The notes beneath the pieces are model-generated. The model searched no databases. It saw only the letters and a list, made by a program, of their open reading frames with translations, and was not told the DNA's origin. A stretch of DNA of 64,000 nt. Origin: CANMIH01 sp049116335. GTDB lineage: Bacteria > Pseudomonadota > Alphaproteobacteria > Rhodobacterales > Rhodobacteraceae. Positions 1-9,285 of the stretch are shown here, in pieces (position 1 is the stretch's first letter; every line of letters starts with the position of its first letter). Location: NCBI GenBank assembly GCA_049116335.1, contig JAGDYZ010000012.1:62001-126000 (forward strand), given 5' to 3'. The translations under genes and the position numbers were made by a program.

Positions 1-1040
1 GTCTTGTAACCCGCCGCCTGAAAATGGCTGGCCTCGGTGCCGTAGCTCACAAAGCCCTCCGAGTTGTCGCCGGTGATCTGGCGCACCAGCGCTTCGGCGG
101 TGTTGTTCTCTTCTGGGGCAAAGGGCGGCAGGGCGAAAATCTCGGTTGCCGTGATCGAGGTTTCGGGGCGGACCGCCTGCATCTGAGCCTCGACCTCGCG
201 ACATTTGGCCAAAAACACCTCACGCCATTGATCAAGCGATTCACCGGGCACTACGCGATAGCCAAAGCCAAAGGTGCAATCGCGTGCGGTGATATTGTGC
301 GCAGTGCCGCCCTCGATCAGGCCCACGTGCAAATTTGTGTAAGGCGGATCAAACTGTGCCGCCATGCCCGCAGGCTCAGACGCGGCGAGGCTGTCGTTCA
401 TGTGATTGGCCCACTCGATGATCTTGGCGCCATACATGATCGCCGACACCCCGGTGTGCAGCATCGAACTGTGCACCTCAAAACCCCGCATATGCACGGT
501 ATAGCCCAATCCACCTTTGTGCCCGCTGACGGTTTTCAGCCAGGTGGGTTCGCCGACAATCACATCGCGGGCTTTAGGCAGTTCTCCCATGGCCTCGATC
601 AGAGGGATCACCCCTTCACAGCCGATTTCTTCATCATAGCTCAGCGCAATTTGCAGCGGACGAGAGACGCCCCGTTTCTGGGCCTCGACCAGGGCCCAGA
701 TCGCCAGTGCGTCAAAGCCCTTCATGTCGGTTGTGCCGCGTCCAAACAGCTTGCCATCGCGCTCAGTCACGGTGAAAGGATCAGAACTCCAGGGCTGGCC
801 TTCGACAGGCACAACATCGGTGTGCCCCGACAGAACAACGCCCCCTTCAACCATTGGACCAACATGGGCATAAAGACCTGCCTTGTCTCCGGTTTCGTTG
901 TACTGGCGGTGACAGGTGATGCCATGGGCGGACAGGTATTCTTCGACCCAATCAATCAGCGGCAGGTTGCTGTCCGAGCTCACCGTTGGAAAGGCGACGA
1001 GGTTTTCCAGAATTTCGCGGGGGGACAGCACGGGGGCCAT
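1..1040 (-). CDS. argE: Acetylornithine deacetylase (ArgE), M20 family, C-terminus cut by window edge
   Basis: Removes the acetyl group from N-acetylornithine in arginine synthesis (cytoplasmic metal-dependent amidohydrolase). About 346 residues are present; the frame is open to base 1, so the last few dozen residues of a roughly 385-residue family lie outside. The reading begins MAPVLSPREILENLVAFPTV. M20 metal-site motifs are readable: SGHTDVVP (His73, Asp75), GRGTTDMKGF (Asp105) and SYDEEIGCEG with the catalytic Glu pair, followed by VGEPT. The ATG at 1040 follows an AAGGATT-like ribosome site. ArgE is favoured over DapE because of the GRGTTDMKGF form of the second motif; other M20 deacetylases remain possible. 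Confidence 0.85.
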   Translation of the reverse strand, partial: MAPVLSPREILENLVAFPTVSSDSNLPLIDWVEEYLSAHGITCHRQYNETGDKAGLYAHVGPMVEGGVVLSGHTDVVPVEGQPWSSDPFTVTERDGKLFGRGTTDMKGFDALAIWALVEAQKRGVSRPLQIALSYDEEIGCEGVIPLIEAMGELPKARDVIVGEPTWLKTVSGHKGGLGYTVHMRGFEVHSSMLHTGVSAIMYGAKIIEWANHMNDSLAASEPAGMAAQFDPPYTNLHVGLIEGGTAHNITARDCTFGFGYRVVPGESLDQWREVFLAKCREVEAQMQAVRPETSITATEIFALPPFAPEENNTAEALVRQITGDNSEGFVSYGTEASHFQAAGYK

Positions 1041-1090
1041 GGGAATCCTTTCAGTGTTATGCGCGCAGCATATCGACCGTTTTCCGCATG

Positions 1091-2023
1091 TCACTGGGGG
1101 GTAATCACAATATCCGCTGCAATAGGATGATGGTCGGAGGGCCACTGCCCGTCGAACCTGCGCTGCTGCACAAATGGCCCTGCTATCACCGAGATCCCAG
1201 CTGTGCCGATATGATCGATTGCGCCAAAAAGATGGGCTCCGCGATTGAAATGCACCGTCGCGCCGGGCATGCGGTGAAACGTTAGCCCCGCCTCGCGCAA
1301 AATATCCATTTCCCGAAACCCAAACAGCGCATTGGTGTCTCCCAACAGAACAACCGGCAGGCCAGAGGCAATGACCGGCGCAAGACGGTCGCGGATCAAC
1401 GCGCTGGATTTGATACGATTCGAACGGCTGAAGGCATCCGTATGCACGTTATAGGCACGAAACACGGCGCCATCGGCGGTCTCAAACTCGGCCCAAGTGG
1501 CATAGGCGGGCCAAGACCCGTTGAAAGTCCGCGAATAGATGACGTCAGGGGTGTCCGAGAAAAAGAACCATCCCTGATCGCGCAACGTCAGAACATCCGG
1601 TCGGTACAGAATGGGTTGGGTCGGCGGGAAGCTTTGAACATCGTTGGGATCAACTGGATTGGCCGCCAAGGCATAATCTGGGTTTTGTGAGATCAACCAG
1701 TCGCGGGTGAGATTTGCCGTGCCGTCACCGCCAAAGGCAAAGCTCTCACTTTCCTGTAACGCCACCAAATCTGCATCGAGGGCTTTGAAAGAGGCATCCA
1801 TGGCGTCACGCCGGGCATTCCATCCCGCAACGGTCCAAGGGCCCTCGTCGCCGCCCAACCAGATGTAATGCACATTGTGGCTCGCAATGCGCAGCGTGCC
1901 GTCGTCTTGTCGCGGGGGCAGATCCCCTGCCCGCGAAAACCAAAACTGCGCCGCAATCAGCGAGAGCACGATCCCACCCAAAAGTAAGATCAGCCCCTGC
2001 AACATGCGACGCAGGACTTTCAC
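1091..2023 (-). CDS. Endonuclease/exonuclease/phosphatase (EEP) family protein, membrane-anchored
   Basis: 310 residues. One hydrophobic N-terminal segment (residues about 8-27) is followed by an EEP/DNase I-like fold. Visible motifs are IASHNVHY near the start of the domain, LQESESF with the metal-binding Glu, LLGDTNA (Asp/Asn of the active site), and the C-terminal SDHHPI histidine motif. Substrate cannot be told; family members cleave phosphodiesters in nucleic acids, sphingolipids or inositol phosphates, and the N-terminal helix places this one at or across the membrane. The start used is a GTG nine bases after the stop of the upstream ABC ATPase gene; an ATG at 2005 is the alternative. 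Co-transcription with the ATPase is likely from the spacing. Confidence 0.75.
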   Translation of the reverse strand: MKVLRRMLQGLILLLGGIVLSLIAAQFWFSRAGDLPPRQDDGTLRIASHNVHYIWLGGDEGPWTVAGWNARRDAMDASFKALDADLVALQESESFAFGGDGTANLTRDWLISQNPDYALAANPVDPNDVQSFPPTQPILYRPDVLTLRDQGWFFFSDTPDVIYSRTFNGSWPAYATWAEFETADGAVFRAYNVHTDAFSRSNRIKSSALIRDRLAPVIASGLPVVLLGDTNALFGFREMDILREAGLTFHRMPGATVHFNRGAHLFGAIDHIGTAGISVIAGPFVQQRRFDGQWPSDHHPIAADIVITPQ

Positions 2024-2032
2024 GTCAGCGAA

Positions 2033-3865
2033 TCAATAGCCACTTTCCGAGGTCAGAACAAAGTGGCCGGGGCTCACTTCCTGATACTCGGAGGGGCCAG
2101 GTTCATAGCCAACCGGATGGATCGGCGAAGGAATCGGCTTGAAGTTCAGGTCTTTCTCCGACTTACGCTGACGCGGATCAGCGATCGGAACCGCCTTCAT
2201 CAGAGCGCGGGTGTAGGCGTGCTGCGGGTTCTCGAACACCGCTTCACGTGGCCCAAGTTCAACAATACGGCCCAGATACATCACGCCAACGTTGTGGCTC
2301 ACCCGTTCAACAACCGCCATATCGTGGCTGATGAAGAGATAGCCCAAGCCCAGATCGGCCTGAAGTTCCATCATCAGATTGATCACCTGCGCCTGAACCG
2401 ACACATCCAGAGCCGACACGGCTTCGTCGGCGACAATCAACTTGGGATTGAGCGCCAGAGCACGGGCAATTGCGATCCGCTGACGCTGACCACCGGAAAG
2501 CTCATGCGGATAGCGGCGCATAAAGCTGCGCGGCAGCTCAACACGGTCAAACAGGCCCGCGACACGGTCCATGATCGCGCTACCAGTGTCGATTTTATAG
2601 TTGTGCAGAGGCTCGGCCACCTGATCGGCGAGCAACAGCTGGGGGTTGAGCGAGGCAAAAGGATCTTGGAAGATCATCTGCATTTCACGACGCTCTTCAC
2701 GCAATTCGCTGGGCGACATCTTCATGACGTCCTTGCCATCCAGATCAACCTTGCCTGCCATTGGCTCAACAAGGCGTAGGATCGACCGACCTGCGGTCGA
2801 CTTACCACACCCAGATTCGCCAACAAGACTAAGGGTTTGCCCCTTGTTCAGCGTAAAAGACAGGTCTTCAACAGCGTGAACATTCGACACCGTGCGACGC
2901 ATCAGGCCACCCTTAACAGGGAAGCGTGTGGTCAACCCTTCGACGGTCAACAGACGTTCGTCCGAACCGATGATTGGCTGCGGAACCACATCTTCCTGAC
3001 CCACGAGACGCATGGGTTCAGGGTAGGCTTTGCCGCGCATTTCGCCCAGTTTAGGAACAGCAGCCAGAAGGGCTTGGGTATAGGGGTGCTGCGGCGCTTC
3101 AAAGATCTGCTCAACCGGACCTTCTTCAACCTTGTTGCCCCGGAACATGACAACCACTCGATCCGCCATCTGCGCCACAACCGACATATCGTGGGTGATG
3201 AACATCACCGCGGTGCCAGTTTCGCGTTTAAGGCGATCCATCAGGGCCAAAATTTCGGCCTGAATGGTCACATCCAGTGCGGTTGTCGGTTCATCCGCGA
3301 TCAACAGGCGTGGCTTACAGGCCAAAGCCATGGCAATCACCACACGCTGGCGCATACCGCCCGACAACTCGTGCGGATATTGCTTCATCCGGCGATCTGG
3401 CTCGGGGATGCGCACCTGTTTCAACAGATCCAGCGCTTCCGCTTCCGCCTCTTTCTTCGACATGTTCCGGTGAACGCGCAGACCTTCGGTGAGCTGACGC
3501 CCCACGGTGAACACCGGGTTCAGCGCGGTCATCGGCTCCTGGAAGATCATACCGATCTCGTTGCCGCGAATCGTCTGCATCAGATTCTGGCCAGTTTTGG
3601 CCAGGTCGATTTCCTCGCCATTGCGGCGATCAAACAGCAGTTTGCCGCCCGAAATATCGCCGCCGCCATACTCCACCAGACGCATCAGCGAGAGCGATGA
3701 GACCGATTTCCCAGAGCCCGATTCGCCAACAACACAGACAGTTTCGCCCGGGCCGATGTCAAAAGACACGTCCTTTACGCCGACAACCGGACCGTCCTTG
3801 GTCTGAAATTCAACGCGAAGATTTTCGATGCGGGCAATCGGCCCTGCCTCGGTGCCATCCAACAT
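2033..3865 (-). CDS. Peptide ABC transporter ATP-binding protein, fused DppD-DppF type
   Basis: 610 residues holding two complete ABC cassettes in one chain, the fused equivalent of DppD plus DppF. The first cassette has the Walker A GESGSGKS, signature LSGGMRQR and Walker B LLIADEPTTALD; the second has GESGCGKST, LSGGQRQR and LIVADEAVSALD. The second Walker B reads DEA rather than DEP, common in DppF-type domains. Each half is followed by the short oligopeptide-transporter C-terminal extension (HPYTQALLAAVP, HAYTRALMKAVP). It powers the importer encoded divergently at 4114-7908. The ATG at 3865 is preferred because GGGAG lies nine bases upstream; an in-frame GTG at 3898 lacks a better site. 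Confidence 0.9.
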   Translation of the reverse strand: MLDGTEAGPIARIENLRVEFQTKDGPVVGVKDVSFDIGPGETVCVVGESGSGKSVSSLSLMRLVEYGGGDISGGKLLFDRRNGEEIDLAKTGQNLMQTIRGNEIGMIFQEPMTALNPVFTVGRQLTEGLRVHRNMSKKEAEAEALDLLKQVRIPEPDRRMKQYPHELSGGMRQRVVIAMALACKPRLLIADEPTTALDVTIQAEILALMDRLKRETGTAVMFITHDMSVVAQMADRVVVMFRGNKVEEGPVEQIFEAPQHPYTQALLAAVPKLGEMRGKAYPEPMRLVGQEDVVPQPIIGSDERLLTVEGLTTRFPVKGGLMRRTVSNVHAVEDLSFTLNKGQTLSLVGESGCGKSTAGRSILRLVEPMAGKVDLDGKDVMKMSPSELREERREMQMIFQDPFASLNPQLLLADQVAEPLHNYKIDTGSAIMDRVAGLFDRVELPRSFMRRYPHELSGGQRQRIAIARALALNPKLIVADEAVSALDVSVQAQVINLMMELQADLGLGYLFISHDMAVVERVSHNVGVMYLGRIVELGPREAVFENPQHAYTRALMKAVPIADPRQRKSEKDLNFKPIPSPIHPVGYEPGPSEYQEVSPGHFVLTSESGY

Positions 3866-3941
3866 GCTTTGGTGCTCCCAGTTCCCTGTTGAGGCCACAA
3901 GCTAGTGTCTGCGCTAACTGAGTGTAAAGACCTGACGCGTC

Positions 3942-3985
3942 GTTTGATCAAACAAAGCTTGCAAATCTCGAAACTTCTGGTTTCG
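3942..3985. promoter_or_regulatory. Two inverted repeats in the divergent importer promoter region
   Basis: The 248-base gap between the divergent ATPase and binding-protein genes contains a perfect 12-base palindrome GTTTGATCAAAC (3942-3953). Sixteen bases further is a second inverted repeat, CGAAAC-TTCTG-GTTTCG (3969-3985). Placement suggests operators controlling both transcripts at once. No dedicated regulator gene is adjacent, so the binding protein is unknown. Confidence 0.4.
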
Positions 3986-4113
3986 TTACGGCAGTATGAG
4001 GGCATGATTTCGATAACGTGATGGCTTGTGATCTGATCGTTGCGATGGCAACAATGCACCTCATCCAATTCAAACAATGGACAACGATCCATTGGTCCAA
4101 CATGGAGAGTGAC

Positions 4114-5811
4114 ATGAAACTCAAGTCTTTGATGCTTGGAGCCGCAGCATCCTTTGCTCTGGCTCCCGCTGCCTTTGCGGAACGTGGCAGCGACGGCGAC
4201 GTCAAAATCATTTATTGGCAGGCCCCGTCGATCCTCAACCCGTTCCTGTCAGGTGGCACCAAGGACGTAGAATCGGCCTCGATGATCATCGAACCGCTTG
4301 CGCGCTATAACGAAAAAGGCGAGCTGGTACCTTGGTTGGTGAACGAAGTTCCCACCGTAAGCAACGGCGGCGTGAGCGAAGATCTGACCAAGATCACCTG
4401 GAACATCACCCCCGGCATCAAATGGTCGGACGGTTCGGACTTCTCCTCGGAAGACGTGAAATTCACCTATGAGTATTGCACCGATCCCGAAGGTGGCTGC
4501 GCACAGCTGACCAAATTCGAAGGTGTGACCTCGGTTGAAACGCCTGACGCACATACCGTCATCGTGACCTTCGACGCGCCTACTCCGAACCCCTACGGTC
4601 CGTTCGTTGGCGGCGAAAGCCCGATCCTGCAGAAAGCTCAGTTCGCAAACTGCATGGGCGCCGCAGCATCGACCTGCACCGAGCAGAACTTCAACCCAAT
4701 CGGCACCGGCCCCTTTGTTGTCACCGAGTTCAAACCGAACGACGTGATCACCATGAAAGCCAACGATAACTACCGCGTTGCGTCGAAGCCGGCCTTTGCC
4801 AGCGTGACCTTCAAAGGTGGCGGATCGGCGGCAGCCTCGGGCACAGCCGTTATGGAAACCGGCGAGTTTGACTACGCTTGGAACCTTCAGCTGGCACCCG
4901 ATGTCATCGCGAAAATGGAAGCGGGCGGCAAAGGCACCCCAGTTGCAGGCTTTGGCCCGCTGCTTGAGCGCATCATGCTAAACAACACCAACCCAAGCGT
5001 TGATCTGGGTCCGGATGAGCGTTCGGTTGTTGGCCCGCACCCCTTCCTGAGCGATCCTGCTGTTTACAAAGCCATGTCCATGGCCATCGACCGCAACCTG
5101 CTGGTTGAAGTTGGCTACGGTCAGGCTGGTCGTGTGTCCTGCTCGTGGGTTCCGGCACCTGCCGCATTTGCAGTCGACATCGAAGGCTGTGATGTTCAGG
5201 ACATCGAAGGCGCGAAGGCCATGCTCGACGCAGCAGGCATCGTTGACACCGACGGTGACGGCATCCGTGAAAAAGACGGCGTAAAACTGTCGATCCTGTA
5301 CCAGACTTCGACAAACGCTGTTCGTCAGGATTTCCAGGCTCTGATCAAAGAGTGGTGGGGCGAAATCGGCATGGAAGTTGAGCTGCGCAATGTGGACGCA
5401 TCGGTCTTCTTTGGTGGGGACGCAGGTTCGCCTGACACCTTCCAGAAGTTCTATGCTGACGTAGAAATGTACGCCAACACCTTCAACGGCACTGACCCTC
5501 AGGCATACCTGGGCAACGGTCTGTGCGACAAAGCTCCTAAGCCGTCGTCGCAGTGGCAGGGTGAGAACATTTCGCGTTTCTGCTCGGAAGAGTTTGACGC
5601 CATCCACGCCGAGCTGTCGGAAACCGCGGATATGGCGAAGCGCGCAGAGCTGGCACAAAAACTGAGCCTGATGGCTTACGAAGAAGGCGCGATGATCCCG
5701 CTGGTTCACCGTGGTCGTCTGTCGGCCCATTCCAACACCCTGGGTGGCGTTCAGCTGAACGTATGGGACAGCGAACTGTGGAACGTTGCTGACTGGTATC
5801 GCATCAAGTGA
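4114..5811 (+). CDS. Peptide ABC transporter substrate-binding protein (family 5)
   Basis: 565-residue periplasmic binding protein of the DppA/OppA family. It has a classic signal peptide (MKLKSLMLGAAASFALAPAAFA, cut after AFA), then the family 5 opening with ITWNITPGIKWSDGSDFSSEDV, and the late GIREKDGVKLSILYQT region typical of the cluster. It captures a peptide or similar solute for the two permeases downstream. The ATG at 4114 follows GGAGAG at good spacing; in-frame upstream starts would precede the signal peptide. The gene ends 128 bases before the first permease, with two stable hairpins between them. Substrate specificity is not readable: peptides are most likely, but family 5 also binds opines, nickel and sugars. 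Confidence 0.9.
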   Translation: MKLKSLMLGAAASFALAPAAFAERGSDGDVKIIYWQAPSILNPFLSGGTKDVESASMIIEPLARYNEKGELVPWLVNEVPTVSNGGVSEDLTKITWNITPGIKWSDGSDFSSEDVKFTYEYCTDPEGGCAQLTKFEGVTSVETPDAHTVIVTFDAPTPNPYGPFVGGESPILQKAQFANCMGAAASTCTEQNFNPIGTGPFVVTEFKPNDVITMKANDNYRVASKPAFASVTFKGGGSAAASGTAVMETGEFDYAWNLQLAPDVIAKMEAGGKGTPVAGFGPLLERIMLNNTNPSVDLGPDERSVVGPHPFLSDPAVYKAMSMAIDRNLLVEVGYGQAGRVSCSWVPAPAAFAVDIEGCDVQDIEGAKAMLDAAGIVDTDGDGIREKDGVKLSILYQTSTNAVRQDFQALIKEWWGEIGMEVELRNVDASVFFGGDAGSPDTFQKFYADVEMYANTFNGTDPQAYLGNGLCDKAPKPSSQWQGENISRFCSEEFDAIHAELSETADMAKRAELAQKLSLMAYEEGAMIPLVHRGRLSAHSNTLGGVQLNVWDSELWNVADWYRIK

Positions 5812-5820
5812 TGCTGTAAT

Positions 5821-5885
5821 GGGGCGGGACTTAAGTCTCGCCCCCCTTCAACCGGTCAAAAAGGGCGGGGCTTTGCCTCGCCCTC
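5821..5885 (+). other. Two tandem GC-rich hairpins after the binding-protein gene
   Basis: The first arm pair is GGGGCGGGA / TCTCGCCCC (5821-5844), with a CTTAAG loop that is itself self-complementary. The second is AGGGCGGGGC / GCCTCGCCCT (5862-5885). Neither is followed by a T run, so they are poor Rho-independent terminators. They fit the processed 3' stem-loops that protect binding-protein mRNA and lower permease expression, as described for malE-malF. Confidence 0.55.
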
Positions 5886-5939
5886 ACCTCAATCTGAGGG
5901 TGGCATAATGACCGGATAATTCGGACCCGAGGGTGCCAC

Positions 5940-6947
5940 ATGCTCACCTATGCGATCAGACGTCTGATCCTGTCGATCCCGACACTACTCTTCATCAGTT
6001 TTGTCATCTTTATGCTTCTGCAGCTCGCGCCGGGAGATCCCATGGCGCAGGTCCCGCTGACCGTTCCGCCGGAAGTAAAACAGAAGATGCGCGAAGCACT
6101 TGGCGTGGGTCAGCCCCCGCTTGTGCAATATTGGAAATGGCTGGTTCAGGTTTTCTGGATCGAACCCCAGGTTCTGATCGACTACCTGTTCGGCACTGAC
6201 TTTTCAGAAGGCAAACAGCGCGTCATTTCCTGGCAGACCCGGTCGCCGGTCATGGATATCGTCATCCAGCGAATCCCCCAGACCCTGTCGGTTGTGGGTG
6301 TGGCCTATGTTGTCGCCATCCTGATTGCGATTCCCATCGGGATCTACTCAGCCTACCGTCAGTATTCGGTCTTTGATCAGGCCGGGACCTTTGTGACCAT
6401 GATTGGTTTCTCGGTACCGCCTTTCTTCACCGGTCCGCTCCTGATTGTGATCTTCTCGGTTCAGCTTGGTTGGTTCCCGTCCATCTATGACACCACCCAT
6501 GTGGTCACAGATTGGGCGAGCTTTAAGCTCCAGCTGCAACAGATGATCATGCCCGTGATGGTGCTAGCCCTTCAGATCACTGCCCAGCTGAGCCGTTATA
6601 TGCGGGCCTCGATGCTGGATAATCTGGGACAGGACTATGTGCGGACCGCACGGGCCAAAGGCCTGTCAGAAAGCATCGTTGTGCTGCAGCACGTGCTGCG
6701 CAACTCGATGATCCCGGTTGTGACCGTGATTGCCCTTGGCATTCCATCGATCTTCGGCGGTGCGATCATCACCGAAAACGTGTTTAAAGTGAACGGCATT
6801 GGCCAGCTCTTGCTGACTTGGCTGTTTGCCAACGACCTGCCCGGCGTGATGACCCTGACCTTCATTTTCGCCGTCCTGATTGTCCTCTTCAACCTGATCG
6901 CAGACATCCTCTATGGCCTGCTTGACCCGAGGATCCGCTATGACTGA
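5940..6947 (+). CDS. Peptide ABC transporter permease, DppB/OppB type
   Basis: 335-residue inner-membrane permease. It starts with the canonical MLTYAIRRLILSIPTLLFI first helix and the PGDP element (LAPGDPMAQVP) of this family. The EAA loop for contacting the ATPase is readable as DYVRTARAKGLSESIVVLQH. It forms the translocation channel with the next gene product. The start follows a GAGGG ribosome site. The final codons overlap the next gene by eight bases (shared ATGACTGA), implying translational coupling. Confidence 0.92.
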   Translation: MLTYAIRRLILSIPTLLFISFVIFMLLQLAPGDPMAQVPLTVPPEVKQKMREALGVGQPPLVQYWKWLVQVFWIEPQVLIDYLFGTDFSEGKQRVISWQTRSPVMDIVIQRIPQTLSVVGVAYVVAILIAIPIGIYSAYRQYSVFDQAGTFVTMIGFSVPPFFTGPLLIVIFSVQLGWFPSIYDTTHVVTDWASFKLQLQQMIMPVMVLALQITAQLSRYMRASMLDNLGQDYVRTARAKGLSESIVVLQHVLRNSMIPVVTVIALGIPSIFGGAIITENVFKVNGIGQLLLTWLFANDLPGVMTLTFIFAVLIVLFNLIADILYGLLDPRIRYD

Positions 6948-7908
6948 TACCGTCGCACCGATCGAAGCTCTGCAAGACAAAGAGCCTCAAAAGCCACCAC
7001 GTTCGCGCTCTAAGGATGTGTGGGATCAGTTTCGCAAGCACAAAGGCGCCATGTTTGGCCTGTTCTTCCTGCTACTGATCACACTCGCAGTTCTGATTGG
7101 TCCGTTTCTCTGGGACGCTGATCCGCAGAAGATCGACATCCGCAACAAAAACATGCGGCCGATCTACACTGCGATCTGGGACAGCACCGCCAAGGTGGGC
7201 TGGAACAAACCGCTTGGGTCAGATCAGCTTGGTCGTGATCAGCTGGCTCAGCTGCTCTCGGGTGGACGTGCCTCGATGGCCGTAGGCTGGGCGGCCATGA
7301 TCCTGTCGCTGTTCATCGGGACAGCCATTGGTGTCGCCGCAGGCTTCTACAAGAAACTGGACGGTCTGCTGATGCGCACAACCGACCTGTTCCTGGCTCT
7401 GCCGGTTCTGCCTTTGCTGCTGCTGGCCGTGACCCTGTTCCGTCAGCCCCTGCGGGCAAACTTCGGACCGGAAGGCGGGATGTTCATCCTGATTGTGACC
7501 ATCATCGCAATCACCTCCTGGATGCCTACGGCGCGGATTGTACGCGGTGATATTCTGGCGATCAAAGAGCGTGAGTTTGTCCTGGCGGCGCACTCCATCG
7601 GCACCGTGCCCGGTAAGGTGATCCGTCGTCACCTGCTGCCCAACGTGCTGTCGCCCATTCTGGTATCAGCGGCGCTGGGTCTGGCCACTGCGATCATTAC
7701 CGAATCGGCGCTGAGCTTCTTGGGCGTGGGTTTCCCCTCGGACTTCCCCACCTGGGGTAAGATGCTGGCCGATGCCGTTGTGCGCATGGAGGAATATCCT
7801 GAGCGGGTTCTGCTCCCAGGTATTGCCATCTCACTGACAGTGCTGTCGGTGAACTATCTTGGCGATGGTCTGCGTGATGCGCTCGATCCGCGCATTCGCG
7901 GACGGTAA
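6940..7908 (+). CDS. Peptide ABC transporter permease, DppC/OppC type
   Basis: 322-residue partner permease. It has a cytoplasmic N-terminal tail, a first helix near residue 40, the HPLGSDQLGRD-like element (KPLGSDQLGRDQL) characteristic of OppC/DppC, and the EAA loop REFVLAAHSIGTVPGKVIRRH. The start at 6940 lies inside the end of the preceding permease gene with GAGGA just upstream. A strong terminator closes the operon after this gene. Together with the fused ATPase and the binding protein, the window encodes a complete importer. Confidence 0.92.
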   Translation: MTDTVAPIEALQDKEPQKPPRSRSKDVWDQFRKHKGAMFGLFFLLLITLAVLIGPFLWDADPQKIDIRNKNMRPIYTAIWDSTAKVGWNKPLGSDQLGRDQLAQLLSGGRASMAVGWAAMILSLFIGTAIGVAAGFYKKLDGLLMRTTDLFLALPVLPLLLLAVTLFRQPLRANFGPEGGMFILIVTIIAITSWMPTARIVRGDILAIKEREFVLAAHSIGTVPGKVIRRHLLPNVLSPILVSAALGLATAIITESALSFLGVGFPSDFPTWGKMLADAVVRMEEYPERVLLPGIAISLTVLSVNYLGDGLRDALDPRIRGR

Positions 7909-7934
7909 CAACGTTCCAAGCTTTTGGTCAAAAA

Positions 7935-7964
7935 AGAACGCCGCCTCTCAGGGCGGCGTTTTTC
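7935..7964 (+). terminator. Rho-independent terminator of the peptide importer operon
   Basis: A perfect nine-pair stem AACGCCGCC / GGCGGCGTT (7937-7945 with 7952-7960) with a six-base loop is followed by a short T run (7959-7963). Confidence 0.85.
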
Positions 7965-8131
7965 GTGGAATATTGATCCATCCGTGATCGCAACCCAATA
8001 ACACATTCACATATCATATATTTCAAGTGGAACTCTGTTCCCGGCCTCTCCCCCTCCCCAAAGGCGCCGGGCCTTGCTTTGATCCGATAAGACCCGCATG
8101 TGCAAAGCCATCTGTTCTCACGAGGCCCGAC

Positions 8132-9184
8132 ATGTACGAAGACCTAGGCATCGATTTTCTCACCGCCCCGCAAGCCGCCGTGGGTTTCGCTCTCCTCTTA
8201 GGTGCCGCGTTTGGCGCTCTGGCCGAGATCAGCGGGTTCTGTTTTCGCTCAAGTCTGGTCAGTGACGATCGTCGGCAGAAATCTGGTGTCTGGCTCGCGG
8301 CCCTTGCCACCGCAATTCTGGGCACACAGGCCGCGGTCTTTTCTGGCTGGGTGGATTTCTCGGATCACCGCTTTCTGGTCAGCGATCTCCCCCTGCTCGC
8401 GATTGCCATTGGCGGCTTGATGTTTGGCGCTGGCATGGTCCTGACCCGCGGTTGTGCCTCACGCCTCACCGTTTTGACGGCCACGGGCAATCTGCGTGCG
8501 CTGGCGGTTCTGGTGGTGTTCGCCATCACCGCCCACGCCACGCTCAAAGGTATTCTTGCGCCTCTGCGCACCACTCTGGGCAGCTATACAGTTGATATCG
8601 GTGACGCCACGACGCTGGCGGCCTTGCCCGGCGGTGGCATGCTTTGGGCCGGAGTGATTGCGGTTCTGGCGCTGCTCTTAGCCCTGACCTCAGGCAATCG
8701 TCCTGCGATGTTGATCACCGGCACACTCATCGGCGCTCTGGTGCCCCTTGGATGGATCGGAACCGGCTATGTGCTCTACGATGATTTTGACCCCATCGCG
8801 CTTGAAAGCCTGTCTTTCACCTCAACCTGGGCCGACACCTTGTTCTGGACCGTAGCCGCAAGCTCGATCCCTGCGGGCTTTGGCACCGGCCTGATTGGCG
8901 GCACTCTGATTGGCGCCTTTCTGGCAGCGGCCCTGTTTCGCCGCCTGGCCTGGCAAAGTTTCTCAAGCCCTCGCGAAACGGGCCGCTATCTCCTGGGTGC
9001 GACGTTTATGGGCGTGGGCGGCGTTCTGGCCGGAGGCTGCACCGTCGGCGCAGGTCTGGCGGGCATCCCAACCCTGTCTCTTGCTGCGCTTCTGGCCCTC
9101 ACCGCCATCGCACTCGGTGGGGTGCTGACCCATGCGCTGCTCAAACCACGCGCGTTGCAATCCAACCTAAGCCCCGCGGAATAG
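8132..9184 (+). CDS. YeeE/YedE family membrane protein (sulfur-compound transporter)
   Basis: 350 residues, almost entirely hydrophobic, with about nine to ten membrane segments. Conserved cysteine motifs of the YeeE/YedE (TsuA-like) family are present: GFCFRSS (Cys37), TRGCASRL (Cys108) and GGCTVGAGL (Cys303). In TsuA such cysteines relay thiosulfate through the channel, so import of thiosulfate or a related sulfur species is the best guess. The ATG at 8132 is chosen because GAGG precedes it and the family alignment starts near here; the frame is open upstream but lacks a plausible start. The gene is single, with no TusA/YeeD neighbour. Confidence 0.82.
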   Translation: MYEDLGIDFLTAPQAAVGFALLLGAAFGALAEISGFCFRSSLVSDDRRQKSGVWLAALATAILGTQAAVFSGWVDFSDHRFLVSDLPLLAIAIGGLMFGAGMVLTRGCASRLTVLTATGNLRALAVLVVFAITAHATLKGILAPLRTTLGSYTVDIGDATTLAALPGGGMLWAGVIAVLALLLALTSGNRPAMLITGTLIGALVPLGWIGTGYVLYDDFDPIALESLSFTSTWADTLFWTVAASSIPAGFGTGLIGGTLIGAFLAAALFRRLAWQSFSSPRETGRYLLGATFMGVGGVLAGGCTVGAGLAGIPTLSLAALLALTAIALGGVLTHALLKPRALQSNLSPAE

Positions 9185-9202
9185 CACCCACGGAAATCGG
9201 GG

Positions 9203-9278
9203 TTTGGGGCAAAGCCCCAAGGGCTGCGTGCCCTGAACGCAAATTGTCCAGAGCGGGCGCAATGCCCGCTCCTTTTGT
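9203..9278 (+). terminator. Hairpins and terminator after the YeeE/YedE gene
   Basis: A small TTGGGGC-AAA-GCCCCAA hairpin (9204-9220) is followed by the stronger GAGCGGGC / GCCCGCTC stem (9251-9258 with 9264-9271) and CTTTTG. The second fits a plus-strand terminator between convergent genes. Confidence 0.65.
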
Positions 9279-9285
9279 AGTAAGC

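Noticed and set aside
24..1130. 368-codon open frame on the plus strand at the window start
   Set aside because: Antisense to argE, whose M20 motifs are unambiguous on the minus strand.
2837..3700. 287-codon open frame on the plus strand
   Set aside because: Antisense to the fused ABC ATPase; no start context or recognisable motif.
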